A DNA stretch of 64,000 nt from Cyanobium sp. AMD-g (GCF_024346395.1 NZ_JAGQCW010000001.1:868001-932000), one strand, 5' to 3'; shown: positions 17,603 to 27,718, counted from the first letter of the stretch. Numbers and translations are program-made. Notes: generated by a model from the sequence alone, not told the origin.

Positions 17603-19279
17603 ATGGATGTGACCAGCCTGCGCGCCGTGCTGGTCGAGATGCGCCGCGGCCTGCTGCCCAGCCGCTTCGAGAAGGCCCAGCAGCCCGATGCCCATCGGTT
17701 GCAGCTGGGCCTGCGCAGCCTGCAGGGAACCCTGTGGCTGGAACTCAGCTGGCTGGCGGAGGCGCCGCGCCTGCTGGCCGTCGAGCCGCCGCTGCGGCTG
17801 GGGGATGGCAGCACCCTGGCCCAGCAACTGCAACACGGCCTGCGGGGGCTGGCCCTGGTGAGCCTGGAGCAGCAGGGCTGGGAGCGGGTGGTGGCCCTGG
17901 GCTTCGCCCCCAGACCCGGAGAGCCGATCGCCAGGCAGCTGGTGCTGGAGGTGATGGGGCGCCACAGCAACCTGTTCCTGCTGGATGAGGACGGGCGGGT
18001 GATCACCCTGGCCCGCCAGGTCCGCCAGGACCGGTCCCGCCTGCGGCCGATCGGCACCGGCGATGCCTACGTGCCTCCGCCGCCCATGGCCGGCGAACCT
18101 CCGCGGCTCCAGGAGGATTTCGCCTCCTGGCAACGGCGCCTCAGCCTGTTGCCCCAGACGGTCGGCCAGGCGCTGATGGGCGCCTACCAGGGGGTCGGCC
18201 CAGCCCTGGCCCGCCAGTTGGCAGACGCCTGGCTGGCCTTGCCAGTGCAAACCCTCCAAGTCGCGCAGTGGCAACAGCTCTGGCAGCGGTGGCGCCTCTG
18301 GCTGGAGACGGTGGAGCAGGAACGGTTCGCCCTGGGCTGGGGCGGCCCGAGCGACTACCGCTGCTGGGATCCCGGAGCAGCGGCGACCGCGGCCACCCCC
18401 TGGGTGATCAACCGGGGACTGGCGGGCTACTACGACGATCGGCTGGGCCATCGGGAGCTGGAACAGCGGCGGGCGAGCCTGCGGCAGCGCCTCCAGACCG
18501 CCGCGGCACGGGAGCGCCGCAACGCCGACCAGCAGCAGGCCCTGCTGGCGGCGGTGCCCGGCAGCGAAGCGATGCAGCGCCGGGCCGATGGCCTGCTGAG
18601 CCTGCCGGCGCCCTCCAGGGATCAGGTCGATGAAGCCCAGCGCCTCTACCGAGCGGCCCGCAAGCTGCGTCGCTCCGTGGCCGCGATCACCCCCCGGCTG
18701 GAGCTGCATCAGCAGCGGCTGGCCGCCATCGACACCAGCCTCACCTTCCTGGAGCAGGCGGAGAACGGGGCCCAGCTCGCCGCTGTCGAGGAGGACCTGC
18801 CCGTCCTACTTCCCGCCCGGGAGGGCCAGGGGCCCGGGCCGTCCCGGCGGGTCCGGCGCGGGGCGGCCGGCAGCGCCCCTGCCCCGCTGGAACTTCGCAG
18901 CAGCGGTGGCCTGCGCCTGCAGGTGGGCCGCAACCATCGCCAGAACGAGTGGATCAGCCTGCAGCAGGCCCGGCGCGGCGATCTCTGGTTCCATGCCCAG
19001 GAGTGCCCGGGCAGCCACGTGGTGCTGAAGGGCTCAGAGGGCACCCCCAGCGACGAGGACCTGCGGGAGGCGGCCGACCTGGCGGCCCACTTCAGCCGGG
19101 GCCGGGCCAATGGCCGGGTGCCGGTGGTGATGGTGCCCACCAGCGACCTGCAGCGCATCGCCGGTGCCGGCCCCGGCACGGTGCGCCACCGCGGCGGCAC
19201 GGTGCTGTGGGCGGTGCCCGATCGGGCCGCTGGCCTGCTGGCGGAGCCCCCTAGGCTGCCGGGATCGGAACAGCCATGA
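17603..19279 (+). CDS. RqcH/NFACT-family ribosome quality-control protein
   Basis: 558 residues from ATG 17603 (an ATG 12 codons earlier is possible). N-terminal NFACT-N segment with [13 protein letters not shown], a long Glu/Arg-rich coiled middle (about 280-400), and a C-terminal NFACT-R domain with [16 protein letters not shown] and [12 protein letters not shown]. Family members bind stalled 50S-peptidyl-tRNA and add alanine tails; older names call them fibronectin-binding proteins. Its TGA overlaps the ATG of tatC (ATGA). Confidence 0.88.
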   Translation: MDVTSLRAVLVEMRRGLLPSRFEKAQQPDAHRLQLGLRSLQGTLWLELSWLAEAPRLLAVEPPLRLGDGSTLAQQLQHGLRGLALVSLEQQGWERVVALGFAPRPGEPIARQLVLEVMGRHSNLFLLDEDGRVITLARQVRQDRSRLRPIGTGDAYVPPPPMAGEPPRLQEDFASWQRRLSLLPQTVGQALMGAYQGVGPALARQLADAWLALPVQTLQVAQWQQLWQRWRLWLETVEQERFALGWGGPSDYRCWDPGAAATAATPWVINRGLAGYYDDRLGHRELEQRRASLRQRLQTAAARERRNADQQQALLAAVPGSEAMQRRADGLLSLPAPSRDQVDEAQRLYRAARKLRRSVAAITPRLELHQQRLAAIDTSLTFLEQAENGAQLAAVEEDLPVLLPAREGQGPGPSRRVRRGAAGSAPAPLELRSSGGLRLQVGRNHRQNEWISLQQARRGDLWFHAQECPGSHVVLKGSEGTPSDEDLREAADLAAHFSRGRANGRVPVVMVPTSDLQRIAGAGPGTVRHRGGTVLWAVPDRAAGLLAEPPRLPGSEQP

Positions 19280-20034
19280 GCGACTCCATCCCCGAGGACA
19301 ATTTCCCCGGCGAGGTGCAGATGAGCCTGGTGGAGCACCTTGAGGAGCTCCGCCGTCGCGTCCTGCGCAGCCTGCTGGCGGTGGTGGTCGGTGCCGCCGT
19401 CTGCCTGGTGGGGGTGCGGCCGCTGGTGAAGCTGCTGGAGGTGCCGGCCGAAGGCATCCGCTTCCTGCAGCTGGCGCCGGGCGAATTCCTGTTTGTGTCC
19501 TTGAAGGTGGCCGGCTACGCGGGGCTCACCCTGGCCCTGCCCTACGTGCTCTTCGAGACCCTGGCCTTCGTTCTGCCGGGGCTGACCCGGCGGGAGCGGC
19601 GGCTGGTGGCCCCCGCCGTCGCCGGCTCCACGGTGCTCTTCGCCGCCGGTCTGGCCTTCGCCTGGTGGGCCCTGGTGCCGGCCGCCCTGCGCTTCCTGGT
19701 GTCCTACGGCGCCGATGTGGTCGAACCGATCTGGTCGATCGAGCGCTACCTCGACTTTGTGCTGCTGCTGATGGTGGCCACGGCCCTGGCCTTCCAGCTG
19801 CCGGTGCTGCAGCTCCTGCTGGGCGCCCTGGGACTGATCGACTGGCGCACGATGCTGGGGGCCTGGCGCTGGGTGGTGCTGGCGGCGGCCCTGGCCGGTG
19901 CGGTGCTGACGCCCTCCACCGATCCGATCACGATGCTGCTGCTCACCGGGGCGATCACGGCCCTTTACCTGCTGGGGGTGGCGCTGGTGGCCCTGGCCGA
20001 GGGGCTGCGGACCACCGCGTCGCCCTCCACCTGA
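19276..20034 (+). CDS. tatC: Sec-independent translocase subunit TatC
   Basis: 252 residues with six membrane helices. The N-terminal LVEHLEELRRRVLRS is the signature that reads twin-arginine signals, and FETLAFVLPGL in the middle is conserved. It forms the Tat receptor in thylakoid and plasma membranes. A physiological client, the Rieske protein with an RR leader, is encoded about 470 bases downstream. The start overlaps the previous stop. Confidence 0.95.
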   Translation: MSDSIPEDNFPGEVQMSLVEHLEELRRRVLRSLLAVVVGAAVCLVGVRPLVKLLEVPAEGIRFLQLAPGEFLFVSLKVAGYAGLTLALPYVLFETLAFVLPGLTRRERRLVAPAVAGSTVLFAAGLAFAWWALVPAALRFLVSYGADVVEPIWSIERYLDFVLLLMVATALAFQLPVLQLLLGALGLIDWRTMLGAWRWVVLAAALAGAVLTPSTDPITMLLLTGAITALYLLGVALVALAEGLRTTASPST

Positions 20035-20043
20035 GGCTCCGGC

Positions 20044-20373
20044 TCAGAGCATGAACTCGCTGGCGCGCCCCGCCGGCAGCTCGAGGGGCAACGACAGGGC
20101 CTTGCCCAGACGGGGCTTGTCCGTGGTGGTCTGGAGCCAGTGGCGCACCTGGGCGGCAACACCGAGGCCGTTGAGGGAGCCCACCAGCTCCTCGAGGTGC
20201 GCCTCGTAGGCCTCGGGGGTGAGCGGGAAGGACTGCTGCTCGAGGTAGCCCCACATCACATGCAGATACAGACGACCACGACGCTGCACCAGCTGCAGGT
20301 CGTAGGAGGCCTGCCAGCGCGTTCGCAGCAACTCCAGCAGTTCCTCCCGGCGAAGCGGCTCAGCTGAGGTCAT
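20044..20373 (-). CDS. DUF3067 family protein
   Basis: 109 residues from ATG 20373. [37 protein letters not shown] is the characteristic core of DUF3067, a family of cyanobacteria and plastids with no firm function. It is soluble, with no signal. It is tail-to-tail with tatC (nine bases between stops) and head-to-head with petC. Confidence 0.8.
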   Translation of the reverse strand: MTSAEPLRREELLELLRTRWQASYDLQLVQRRGRLYLHVMWGYLEQQSFPLTPEAYEAHLEELVGSLNGLGVAAQVRHWLQTTTDKPRLGKALSLPLELPAGRASEFML

Positions 20374-20456
20374 GGCGGCAGGCGCACTCCACAACAGCAT
20401 GTTGCAGGCGGCCTCCGGCGGGTGCGACTCGGACCCGGGCCGGGAAGGGCAAGGTT

Positions 20457-20462
20457 CATAAT
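20457..20462 (+). promoter_or_regulatory. Possible -10 element of petC
   Basis: CATAAT, 38 bases before the petC ATG, is the only AT-rich hexamer in the gap between DUF3067 and petC. There is no convincing -35 box. Confidence 0.3.
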
Positions 20463-20499
20463 GGGCGCCACGTCAATCGGTCACACCGCGCCGTTCCCT

Positions 20500-21057
20500 A
20501 TGACCCAGATTCCTGCGGCCTCCTCGAACGGCGGTGGTGCTGATGTGCCTGGAATGGGCCGCCGGCAGTTCATGAACCTGCTGACCTTCGGCTCCGTCAC
20601 GGGGGTGGCCCTGGGTGCCCTTTACCCCGTGGTCAACTACTTCATCCCGCCGAAAGCCGCCGGCAGCGGAGGCGGCGTCACCGCCAAGGACGAGCTTGGC
20701 AACAGCGTCACCGCCACCGGCTGGCTGGCCACCCACAAGGAAGGTGACCGCAGCCTGGTGCAGGGTCTCAAGGGTGACCCCACCTACCTGCTGGTGGAGG
20801 GTGGCGAGGCCATCGGCGACTACGGCATCAACGCCATCTGCACCCACCTGGGCTGTGTGGTGCCCTGGAACAGCGGCGCCAACCGGTTCATCTGCCCCTG
20901 CCACGGCAGCCAGTACGACGCCACCGGCAAGGTGGTGCGCGGCCCTGCGCCCCTCTCCCTGGCCCTGGCCCACGTCAGCGTCGAGAACGACAACGTGTTC
21001 CTCAGCCCGTGGACCGAAACCGACTTCCGCACCGGCGAGAAGGCCTGGTGGGCGTGA
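20500..21057 (+). CDS. petC: Cytochrome b6f Rieske iron-sulfur subunit
   Basis: 185 residues from ATG 20500. A twin-arginine anchor ([14 protein letters not shown] at 21-22) leads into one membrane helix. The [2Fe-2S] ligands lie in CTHLGC (114-119) and CPCHGS (132-137), and the two cysteines C119 and C134 can form the stabilising disulfide. It oxidises plastoquinol on the lumenal side of b6f. It is followed by petA after 58 bases in the conserved petCA operon. Confidence 0.97.
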   Translation: MTQIPAASSNGGGADVPGMGRRQFMNLLTFGSVTGVALGALYPVVNYFIPPKAAGSGGGVTAKDELGNSVTATGWLATHKEGDRSLVQGLKGDPTYLLVEGGEAIGDYGINAICTHLGCVVPWNSGANRFICPCHGSQYDATGKVVRGPAPLSLALAHVSVENDNVFLSPWTETDFRTGEKAWWA

Positions 21058-21115
21058 TCGGCGCCTGAATCTCCCTCCCCCGCTTCCCTCTCCGACGCCC
21101 GCCACCTCCACCCCC

Positions 21116-22057
21116 ATGCGCCGCTTCCTCTCCCCCCTGTTCGGCACCCTCCTCACCCTCAGCCTTTCGGTGGGCGTGCTGCTCCTGGGGGCCAGCCCCA
21201 GCTGGGCCTATCCCTTCTGGGCCCAGCAGAATTACGCTTCCCCGCGTGAAGCCACCGGCAAGATCGTCTGCGCCAACTGCCATCTGGCCAAGAAGGCCAC
21301 CCGGGTGGAAGTGCCCCAGGCGGTTTTCCCCGACACGGTCTTCAAGGCGGTGGTCGAAATCCCGTATGACACTTCGGTGCAGCAGGTGTCCGGCAACGGC
21401 AGCCCCGCCGGCCTCAACGTGGGCGCCGTTGTGATGCTCCCCGACGGCTTCACCCTGGCGCCCCAGGACCGGCTCAGCGATGAGCTCAAGGAGGAAACCG
21501 CTGGGGTCTACTTCACCCAGTACAGCGACGATCAGCCCAACATCCTTCTGGTGGGACCGATCCCCGGTGACCAGCACCAGGAGATCGTGTTCCCGATCCT
21601 GTCCCCCGATCCGGCCACCGACAGCGCCATCCACTTCGGCAAGTACCAGGTCCATGTGGGTGCCAACCGCGGCCGCGGCCAGGTGACCCCCCAGGGTGAG
21701 AAGACCAACAACACCGTCTACACCGCTCCCGCGGCCGGCACCGTCAGCGCCATCACCACCGCTGAAGACGGCAGCACCGTGGTGGAGATCACCGGGGCTG
21801 CAGGTGCTGTCAGCGAAACCGTCCCCTCCGGACCCAGCCTGATCGTGGCCGTCGGCGATGTGGTGGAGGCCGGTGTCCCCATCACCAACGACCCCAACGT
21901 CGGCGGCTTCGGCCAGATCGATGCCGAGGTGGTGCTTCAGAACCCGGTCCGCATCTACGGCCTGCTGGCCTTCTTCGCCGCCGTGGCCCTGGCCCAGATC
22001 ATGTTGGTGCTCAAGAAGCGCCAGGTGGAGAAGGTCCAGGCGGCGGAGGGCTTCTGA
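21116..22057 (+). CDS. petA: Cytochrome f
   Basis: 313 residues. The signal peptide ends ASPSWA and the mature N-terminus is YPFWAQQNY, whose Tyr amine is the axial heme ligand. CANCH (52-56) is the covalent heme site. A C-terminal membrane helix (about 278-298) ends in a basic KKRQVEKVQ tail. It passes electrons from the Rieske centre to plastocyanin/c6. The stop TGA overlaps the presumed CTG start of lgt. Confidence 0.97.
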   Translation: MRRFLSPLFGTLLTLSLSVGVLLLGASPSWAYPFWAQQNYASPREATGKIVCANCHLAKKATRVEVPQAVFPDTVFKAVVEIPYDTSVQQVSGNGSPAGLNVGAVVMLPDGFTLAPQDRLSDELKEETAGVYFTQYSDDQPNILLVGPIPGDQHQEIVFPILSPDPATDSAIHFGKYQVHVGANRGRGQVTPQGEKTNNTVYTAPAAGTVSAITTAEDGSTVVEITGAAGAVSETVPSGPSLIVAVGDVVEAGVPITNDPNVGGFGQIDAEVVLQNPVRIYGLLAFFAAVALAQIMLVLKKRQVEKVQAAEGF

Positions 22058-22914
22058 GCGCCCTTCTCGGCCTCTTCACCTCCCCGGGACCCCTGATCTT
22101 TCAGCTGGGTCCCGTCTCCGTTCGCTGGTACGGCCTGCTGATCGCCCTGGCCGTGCTGCTGGGACTGCTCCTGGCCACCCGTCTTGGACGCAGCAGGGGC
22201 ATCGATCCCGGCCTGATCGCCGATCTCCTGCCCCTGATGGTGCTGGGGGCCGTGCTCGGCGCTCGGACCTATTACGTGGCGCTGGAATGGCGCCAGTTCC
22301 ACACCAACTGGCTCGATGCCTTCGCCATCTGGCGTGGGGGCATCGCCATCCACGGCGCCCTGATCGGGGGAACCCTGGTCACCCTGCTCTTCTGCCGCTG
22401 GCGCCGCCAGCCCTTCTGGCCGTTGCTTGATGTGCTCGTGCCCGCCGTGGCCCTGGGCCAGGCGATCGGTCGCTGGGGCAACTTTTTCAACTCCGAGGCC
22501 TTCGGGCTGCCCACCAATCTCCCCTGGGCCCTCACCATTCCGATGGCCAACCGGCCCTCTGAGTTCCTGGAGCAGGCCTCCTTCCACCCCACCTTTCTCT
22601 ACGAATCCCTCTGGAATCTGGGGGTCTGCGGCCTGCTGCTGCTCCTGTTCCGCCTGGGCAGCCAGGGCCGGCTGCGGCTGCCCGCCGGAGCGCTCAGCTG
22701 CGTTTACCTGATGGCCTACAGCAGTGGCCGCTTCTGGATCGAGGGGCTGCGGCTCGATCCCCTCTGTCTGTTTTCCCAGCCGCCCTTCTGCGCTGGTGGT
22801 CTGCGCATGGCCCAGCTGATGAGCCTGCTGCTGATCGCCTTGGGGGGAGCGGGTCTGCTCTGGCTCTACCGCTTCCGACGTCCCCTCCCCGACCCCTCCG
22901 GCCTGACCGCATGA
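22054..22914 (+). CDS. lgt: Prolipoprotein diacylglyceryl transferase
   Basis: About 286 residues if translation starts at CTG 22054, inside the petA stop (CTGA). Homologous sequence ([21 protein letters not shown]) runs from there. The first standard start, GTG 22153, would delete the first helix and the conserved RWYGL, so it is unlikely. IHGALIGG and [13 protein letters not shown] carry the active-site His and Arg/Asn. It adds diacylglycerol to the lipobox Cys of lipoproteins. Its end overlaps cobM by four bases. Confidence 0.85.
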   Translation: MSALLGLFTSPGPLIFQLGPVSVRWYGLLIALAVLLGLLLATRLGRSRGIDPGLIADLLPLMVLGAVLGARTYYVALEWRQFHTNWLDAFAIWRGGIAIHGALIGGTLVTLLFCRWRRQPFWPLLDVLVPAVALGQAIGRWGNFFNSEAFGLPTNLPWALTIPMANRPSEFLEQASFHPTFLYESLWNLGVCGLLLLLFRLGSQGRLRLPAGALSCVYLMAYSSGRFWIEGLRLDPLCLFSQPPFCAGGLRMAQLMSLLLIALGGAGLLWLYRFRRPLPDPSGLTA

Positions 22915-23675
22915 CAGCCACCGTTCAGATCGTCGGAGCCGGCCCCGGCGCCCCGGACCTGCTCACCCTGAGGGCCGCTCGGGCCATCGAGGCAGCCGAG
23001 GTGCTGGTCTGGACCGACTCCCTGGTGAGCCCCCAGATCGCTGCCCTGGCGTCACGGGAGTGTGAAACGGTCCGCACCAGCACGCTCACCCTCGAGGAGG
23101 TCATGGCGGTGGTGATCGAGCGGGCCAGCCAGGGACGGCGGGTGGTGCGCCTCCACGACGGTGACCCCTGCCTCTACGGCGCCTTGCAGGAGCAGATCTG
23201 CCGGCTGGCCGACGCCGGCCTGGCGGTGGAGGTGGTGCCGGGCCTGAGCGCCTACCAGGCCACCGCCGCCGCCCTGGGGGCCGAGCTGACCATTCCCGGC
23301 CGGGTCCAGACGATCGTGCTCAGCCGGGCAGGCGGCCGCACCGGCGTGCCGGAGCGCGAATCCCTGGCCCGTCTCGCCGCCCTGCAGGCCTCCCTGTGCC
23401 TCTACCTCAGCGCCCGCCACGTGGAGGAGGTGCAGAGCGAGCTGCTGCAGCACTACCCGGCGGACACGCCGGTGGCGATCGGTTACAGGGTCAGCTGGCC
23501 CGACCAGTGGCTCACGGTGGTGCCCCTGGACGCCATGGCCCGCGTCAGCCGGCAGCGGAACCTCATCCGCACCACTCTCTACGTGGTGAGTCCGGCCCTG
23601 CGGGCCGCCGACGGGGCCCGATCCTTGCTCTATTCCGCCAGCCACAACCACTTGTTCCGCGGCGGCGCCGAGTGA
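22911..23675 (+). CDS. cobM: Precorrin-4 C11-methyltransferase
   Basis: 254 residues. The SAM-binding [11 protein letters not shown] is at about 9-19, [12 protein letters not shown] near 78, and a [17 protein letters not shown] block near 105. This is the CobM/CbiF signature among tetrapyrrole methylases. It methylates C11 in corrin-ring synthesis. It is coupled to lgt by an ATGA overlap and to the AlkB-like gene by GTGA. A cobT-like gene lies at 56.4 kb. Confidence 0.92.
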   Translation: MTATVQIVGAGPGAPDLLTLRAARAIEAAEVLVWTDSLVSPQIAALASRECETVRTSTLTLEEVMAVVIERASQGRRVVRLHDGDPCLYGALQEQICRLADAGLAVEVVPGLSAYQATAAALGAELTIPGRVQTIVLSRAGGRTGVPERESLARLAALQASLCLYLSARHVEEVQSELLQHYPADTPVAIGYRVSWPDQWLTVVPLDAMARVSRQRNLIRTTLYVVSPALRAADGARSLLYSASHNHLFRGGAE

Positions 23676-24253
23676 GCGCGGCCACCCCCTGCCTGCGCCA
23701 CTGGCGGGGCTGGGTGGGGGCAGCGGAAGCCGATGCCTGGCTGGAGCGGCTGCAGCAGGGGGTGCCCTGGAAGCAGGAGTTCATCAGCGTGTACGGCCGC
23801 CGTCACGCCATGCCCCGGCTCACCTGCTGGATGGCGGATCCGGGCTGCGGCTATCGCTACTCCGGGTTGGAGAATGCCATCGAACCCTGGACACCCTTGG
23901 CCGCCGCCATCCGCCGACGCGTTGCGGCAGCTGCCGCCCAGGAGTTCAATTCCCTGCTGCTGAACTACTACCGCGACGGCCGAGATGCCATGGGCTGGCA
24001 TGCGGATGACGAGGCTGAGCTGGATCCGGAAGCCCCGATCGCCTCCCTCAGCCTGGGGGCCAGCCGCAGCCTGCGTTTCCGTCCCCGCCAGCGGGACACC
24101 GCTCCCACCCTGGCAGTGGAACTGGGCCATGGAGATCTGTTGTTGATGGACCCGCCCACCCAGCGGCACTGGCAGCACGGCCTGCCGCGGCGCCTGAGGG
24201 TGGAAACCCCGCGGCTCAACCTGACCTTCCGGAGGGTGCGGCTGCCGGCCTGA
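23672..24253 (+). CDS. AlkB-like 2-oxoglutarate/Fe(II) dioxygenase
   Basis: 193 residues from GTG 23672, which overlaps the cobM stop. The core LLLNYYRDGRDAMGWHADDE gives the Fe-binding HxD. A later His in RHWQHGLPRR completes the triad, and RLRVETPRLNLTFR gives the 2-oxoglutarate-binding Arg and the second conserved Arg. PRLTCWMADPGCGYRYSG is the substrate lid seen in ALKBH2/3-type and plant-type proteins. It likely repairs N-alkylated DNA or RNA bases by oxidative demethylation. Confidence 0.88.
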   Translation: MSAATPCLRHWRGWVGAAEADAWLERLQQGVPWKQEFISVYGRRHAMPRLTCWMADPGCGYRYSGLENAIEPWTPLAAAIRRRVAAAAAQEFNSLLLNYYRDGRDAMGWHADDEAELDPEAPIASLSLGASRSLRFRPRQRDTAPTLAVELGHGDLLLMDPPTQRHWQHGLPRRLRVETPRLNLTFRRVRLPA

Positions 24254-24361
24254 TCACGGGCCTGCAGGGACCGCCACGGGGGGCGTCCGCCTCAGGCATC
24301 CGGGCAGCGGCAGGATGGCAACAATGGAGGCACTGTTCGTCTGAGCGGAGTTCCGAGGGCG

Positions 24362-25018
24362 ATGGCCAGTCCCTGCCGTAGCCGACACCGGCGGCTCCTC
24401 CCGATGCTGCTGAGCGTGACTCTGCTGGGAGGCGGCTGTCAGTTCACGGGGGTGAGTGAGGCCGGCCGGGAGCGCTGCCGCAGGCTGGGTGCCGACGCTG
24501 GCCATCCCCTGGCGGCCGCCCTGAGCTACGTCCGCTGCCTGCCCAACGCTGATGCCACCCTGGCGGCCGAGAAGGCGGCCGAGAAAGCCGCCACGGCCCG
24601 ACGGGCGGCCCTGGAGGCCTGCCGCAGGCGGCAGGGCACCATCACCACCTTGATGGCGTCGCTGCGGCAGGCCGAGCAGGAGCTGGCCGCAGCGCGCAGC
24701 AGCCGGTTCAGCCCCTCGGTGGCGCCACCCCAGCCCCTGGATGCCGGCCAGGAATCCCGCTATCGCCCCGAAGACCAGCGGCTCGACCGGGACCGGTACG
24801 AGGCCGCCCTCGCGGCCTGGGAACAGCAGGTGGCCTCCCAGCGGTTCCAGTGGCGCCAGCAGCGCGCCGAGCGCATCGAGGCTGCCCAGGGACGTCTGGA
24901 CCGGGACGCCCAGGCCCTCAGGCAGCTCAAGCCCGATCTTTTCAACGGTCCCGCCAGCATCGAGTTCGACCCAACGGCACTCAAAAGGGTGAGCGCCGGC
25001 TGTGACGGCGCCAGCTGA
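24362..25018 (+). CDS. Putative lipoprotein with coiled-coil, unknown function
   Basis: 218 residues. Basic start and hydrophobic core end in the lipobox LLGGGC (Cys at about 27), so Lgt/LspA processing is expected. The mature part is rich in Ala, Arg, Glu and Gln (AEKAAEKAATARRAALEACR), indicating a helical or coiled region across about 60-200, with four further cysteines. No family recognised. The 108-base gap before it holds nothing I recognise. Confidence 0.6.
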   Translation: MASPCRSRHRRLLPMLLSVTLLGGGCQFTGVSEAGRERCRRLGADAGHPLAAALSYVRCLPNADATLAAEKAAEKAATARRAALEACRRRQGTITTLMASLRQAEQELAAARSSRFSPSVAPPQPLDAGQESRYRPEDQRLDRDRYEAALAAWEQQVASQRFQWRQQRAERIEAAQGRLDRDAQALRQLKPDLFNGPASIEFDPTALKRVSAGCDGAS

Positions 25019-25024
25019 GGGGAT

Positions 25025-25054
25025 TTGACAGTGTGATCGGCGACCGTGTAGGAG
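25025..25054 (+). promoter_or_regulatory. Candidate promoter upstream of tRNA-Val
   Basis: A perfect TTGACA (25025-25030), then 18 bases and TAGGAG as a weak -10. It sits about 85 bases before the tRNA in the gap after the lipoprotein gene. Confidence 0.35.
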
Positions 25055-25137
25055 GGTTCAGGCCGTTGGGCCTGGTCGAAACCTCTGCCGTGGAAAGATC
25101 CTCTTTCAGGCGATGCCGAGGTGCCGACAGCAATGAT

Positions 25138-25209
<72 letters not shown>

Positions 25210-25344
25210 TGTCTTCTTTCCAGCCTTTCGGCTCGTAGTGTCTTCCTACGCAAATGGCTGGTCGTCCCCTGGACCGCTCGTCATACTGCTGGCGACGCAG
25301 CGCTTCAGGAGTCCCTGCCCTTGTTCGAATCTCCTGCCGCGACC

Positions 25345-26109
25345 ATGGCCGCAGACGACTGGAGCGCACCGATCCCCCAGCTCGTCCAACTGGGCGAAAA
25401 GCTCGGCCAGGCCCGTCGCAACCAGGGCCTCAGCCTGGAGGAACTGGCCGACCGGTTGCGGCTGGGCAGCGAACAGCTGACGGCCCTTGAGGCCGGGGAC
25501 CACACCCACCTGCCGGAAGCCGTGTTCGTGGTAGCTCAGGCCAAGCGGGTGGCGGGCGCCCTTGGTATCGACGTGAGCCAGCAGATCAGTGATCTGCAGG
25601 GGAGCCGCCTGATGCGTGCCAAGGGCCGCCCGGCCCCCGTCGCGCCCCTGCAGCGACGCCCCCCCACCGCCCCCGCCCGCCAGGGCCGCTCCCTCGGCTG
25701 GCTGGGGGGGGGCCTGCTGCTGCTGGGCGGCGGCGGCCTTGCGGTGGCCGCCCTGCAGGGGAAGATCTCTGCCCCGCAGGCATCCCGACCCCCATCACCG
25801 GCCGCGACCACCAACCCAGGGCTGGCTCCGGCCCAGACGGTGGCCGCTGGGGCGCCCTCTGGGGCGGAGGCGCTGGTGCTGCAGAGCAGCCAGCCCAGCT
25901 GGCTGGAGGTCCGCAATGCGGCCGGTGTGACCCTGTTCCGCGGCACCTTCACCGGCGAGAAGCGTTTCCCCATGGGACAGGGCCTCAGGGTTCTGGCCGG
26001 TCGGCCCGACCTGGTGACGGCCACCGCCGGCAGCCAGTCCCCCCAATCCCTGGGACGGATCGATCAGGTGGTGTGGCGCAGCTTCAGGGCGACGCCTGCC
26101 GCACCGTGA
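25345..26109 (+). CDS. RodZ-like protein: HTH domain, one membrane helix, DUF4115-like tail
   Basis: 254 residues from ATG 25345. Cro/C1-type HTH at about 18-75 (LGQARRNQGLSLEELADRLRLG), then a basic Pro-rich linker and one membrane helix (about 118-138, GGGLLLLGGGGLAVAAL). A Pro/Ala/Thr stretch is followed by a C-terminal beta domain (about 175-254) like RodZ/DUF4115. It probably links MreB-type shape control to the envelope rather than acting as a DNA regulator. Its 3' end overlaps the convergent ppx/gppA gene by 26 bases. Confidence 0.8.
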   Translation: MAADDWSAPIPQLVQLGEKLGQARRNQGLSLEELADRLRLGSEQLTALEAGDHTHLPEAVFVVAQAKRVAGALGIDVSQQISDLQGSRLMRAKGRPAPVAPLQRRPPTAPARQGRSLGWLGGGLLLLGGGGLAVAALQGKISAPQASRPPSPAATTNPGLAPAQTVAAGAPSGAEALVLQSSQPSWLEVRNAAGVTLFRGTFTGEKRFPMGQGLRVLAGRPDLVTATAGSQSPQSLGRIDQVVWRSFRATPAAP

Positions 26110-27718
26110 GCCTCAGGCCCGTGGCCTCCAGCACCAGATCGGCATAGGAGCGGAGACTCCATTCCTCCAGGCTCAGATCCTGGGGGGTGTCACCGGGCTG
26201 CGGCGCATGCGGCTGCAGGCTGATCGTGAAGCCCCGGGTCTGAGCGGTCCGCTCGGCGTCCGCCGAAACGCTGATCGCCTCGATACCGGGGGCGGGTCTG
26301 CGGTCGAGGGCGGCCGCCAGCCGCAGCAGCAGGGCCATCGTGAACACGGTGTGGCGGTGCTGCCCGGCCTCGATCAGCTGCCACGACTCGTGGCGCTTCT
26401 TGGGCAGGCTGCGCCGGTGGTACCGGGCGATCGCCGCCACCATCAGGTGCTCGGCCTCGGAGTAACCGAGCAGCTCCCCGTGGCGGATCAGATACCAGGT
26501 GTGCTTGTGATAGGCGGCGATGTTGACGTGCTTGCCGCAGGCATGGAGCTGGGCCGCCGCCCACAGCAGGGCGCGGCCTTCGCCGTCGTCATCGTGCAGC
26601 AGGCCCCGGGTCTGGTCGTAAAGGCTGAGGGCATGGCTGGCCACCCGGTCGGCCCGGCCCGTGTCCACCCCGTAGGTGCGGGCCAGATGCAGGACCGTGC
26701 GGCGACGGATCGTGCTCTGGAAGCTGAAGCGATCGACGAGCAGGCCGTTGCGCAGCATCCAGTCGACGATCAGACCTTCCCGCAGGGCCCGCTCACAGAC
26801 CACCAGTTCCCGGACCTGGAGGATCTCCATGGTGGTCTGGAGGATCAGGGCGCCGGGAACGATGATCTCGGCCCGGCGTTCGTTGATGGCGGTGAGGGCG
26901 CGGCGCTGCTCCGGCGTCATCGCCACCAGCCGCTCGACGATGCCATCGAGGCGGGCCCGGCCCAGGCGGTAACCGTCGAGCTTCAGGGGCGGGTTGGGAT
27001 CCTGGGCGGAGGCCAGAGCCGCCATCGCCATGGCGGTGCCGCTGGTGGCCACCAGCACGGGCTTCTCCCCCGGCCGCAATTCCCGTTTCACCTCGGCGAC
27101 GGCCGGATCCATCGCCCCCTGGATGTAAGCCTCGAGAAAGCCGCGGCGGGCCGGCGTCAGGGGGTCCTCCCGGCAGAACTCCCGCTGCAGCCGCACCGCA
27201 CCGATGCGGGTGCTGGTGAGGGCGCGGGCATCGCGGCCATCGGCGAGCACCAGCTCGGTGGAACCGCCACCGATATCAAGGATGAAGTAAGGCTGATCGC
27301 CGAAGGAGAGACCCGAGAGCACCCCCAGGTAGATGAGTCGGGCCTCCTCCGGACCGCTGACCAGGTCGACCACCAAGCCCAGCTGGTCCTGGAGCCCCTG
27401 CAGGAACGAGCGGCCGTTCGGAGCTTCCCGCACGGCACTGGTGGCGGCGGTGACGATCTGCTCCACCCCATGGCTGGTGGCCAGATCGCGGCAATGGCGC
27501 AGGGTCAGGAAGGCGCGCTCGATCGCCTCGGGCGTCAGGTCGCCGGAATCCGGATCCCTCTCCCCCAGCCGGGTGGTGGATTTCTCCGCCAGCACCACCG
27601 AGAAGCTGCGCAGGACCGGATCGATCGCCGCGACCAGCAGGTGAATGGAATTGGTGCCGATGTCGATGGCCGCCACCCGCCGTTCCGCGGTACCGGCGGT
27701 GTCGGGGATCGGGGGCAT
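26084..27718 (-). CDS. Exopolyphosphatase / pppGpp phosphohydrolase (Ppx/GppA)
   Basis: 544 residues from ATG 27718. AIDIGTNSIHLLVA starts the first ASKHA lobe, ILDIGGGSTELVLADG marks the second phosphate loop, and a C-terminal HD-like helical domain follows (HACGKHVNIAAYHKHTWYL). It cleaves terminal phosphate from polyphosphate and/or pppGpp. Which activity dominates is not readable here. The frame remains open upstream of the chosen ATG, but that part reads like low-complexity shadow sequence. Confidence 0.9.
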   Translation of the reverse strand: MPPIPDTAGTAERRVAAIDIGTNSIHLLVAAIDPVLRSFSVVLAEKSTTRLGERDPDSGDLTPEAIERAFLTLRHCRDLATSHGVEQIVTAATSAVREAPNGRSFLQGLQDQLGLVVDLVSGPEEARLIYLGVLSGLSFGDQPYFILDIGGGSTELVLADGRDARALTSTRIGAVRLQREFCREDPLTPARRGFLEAYIQGAMDPAVAEVKRELRPGEKPVLVATSGTAMAMAALASAQDPNPPLKLDGYRLGRARLDGIVERLVAMTPEQRRALTAINERRAEIIVPGALILQTTMEILQVRELVVCERALREGLIVDWMLRNGLLVDRFSFQSTIRRRTVLHLARTYGVDTGRADRVASHALSLYDQTRGLLHDDDGEGRALLWAAAQLHACGKHVNIAAYHKHTWYLIRHGELLGYSEAEHLMVAAIARYHRRSLPKKRHESWQLIEAGQHRHTVFTMALLLRLAAALDRRPAPGIEAISVSADAERTAQTRGFTISLQPHAPQPGDTPQDLSLEEWSLRSYADLVLEATGLRLTVRQASP

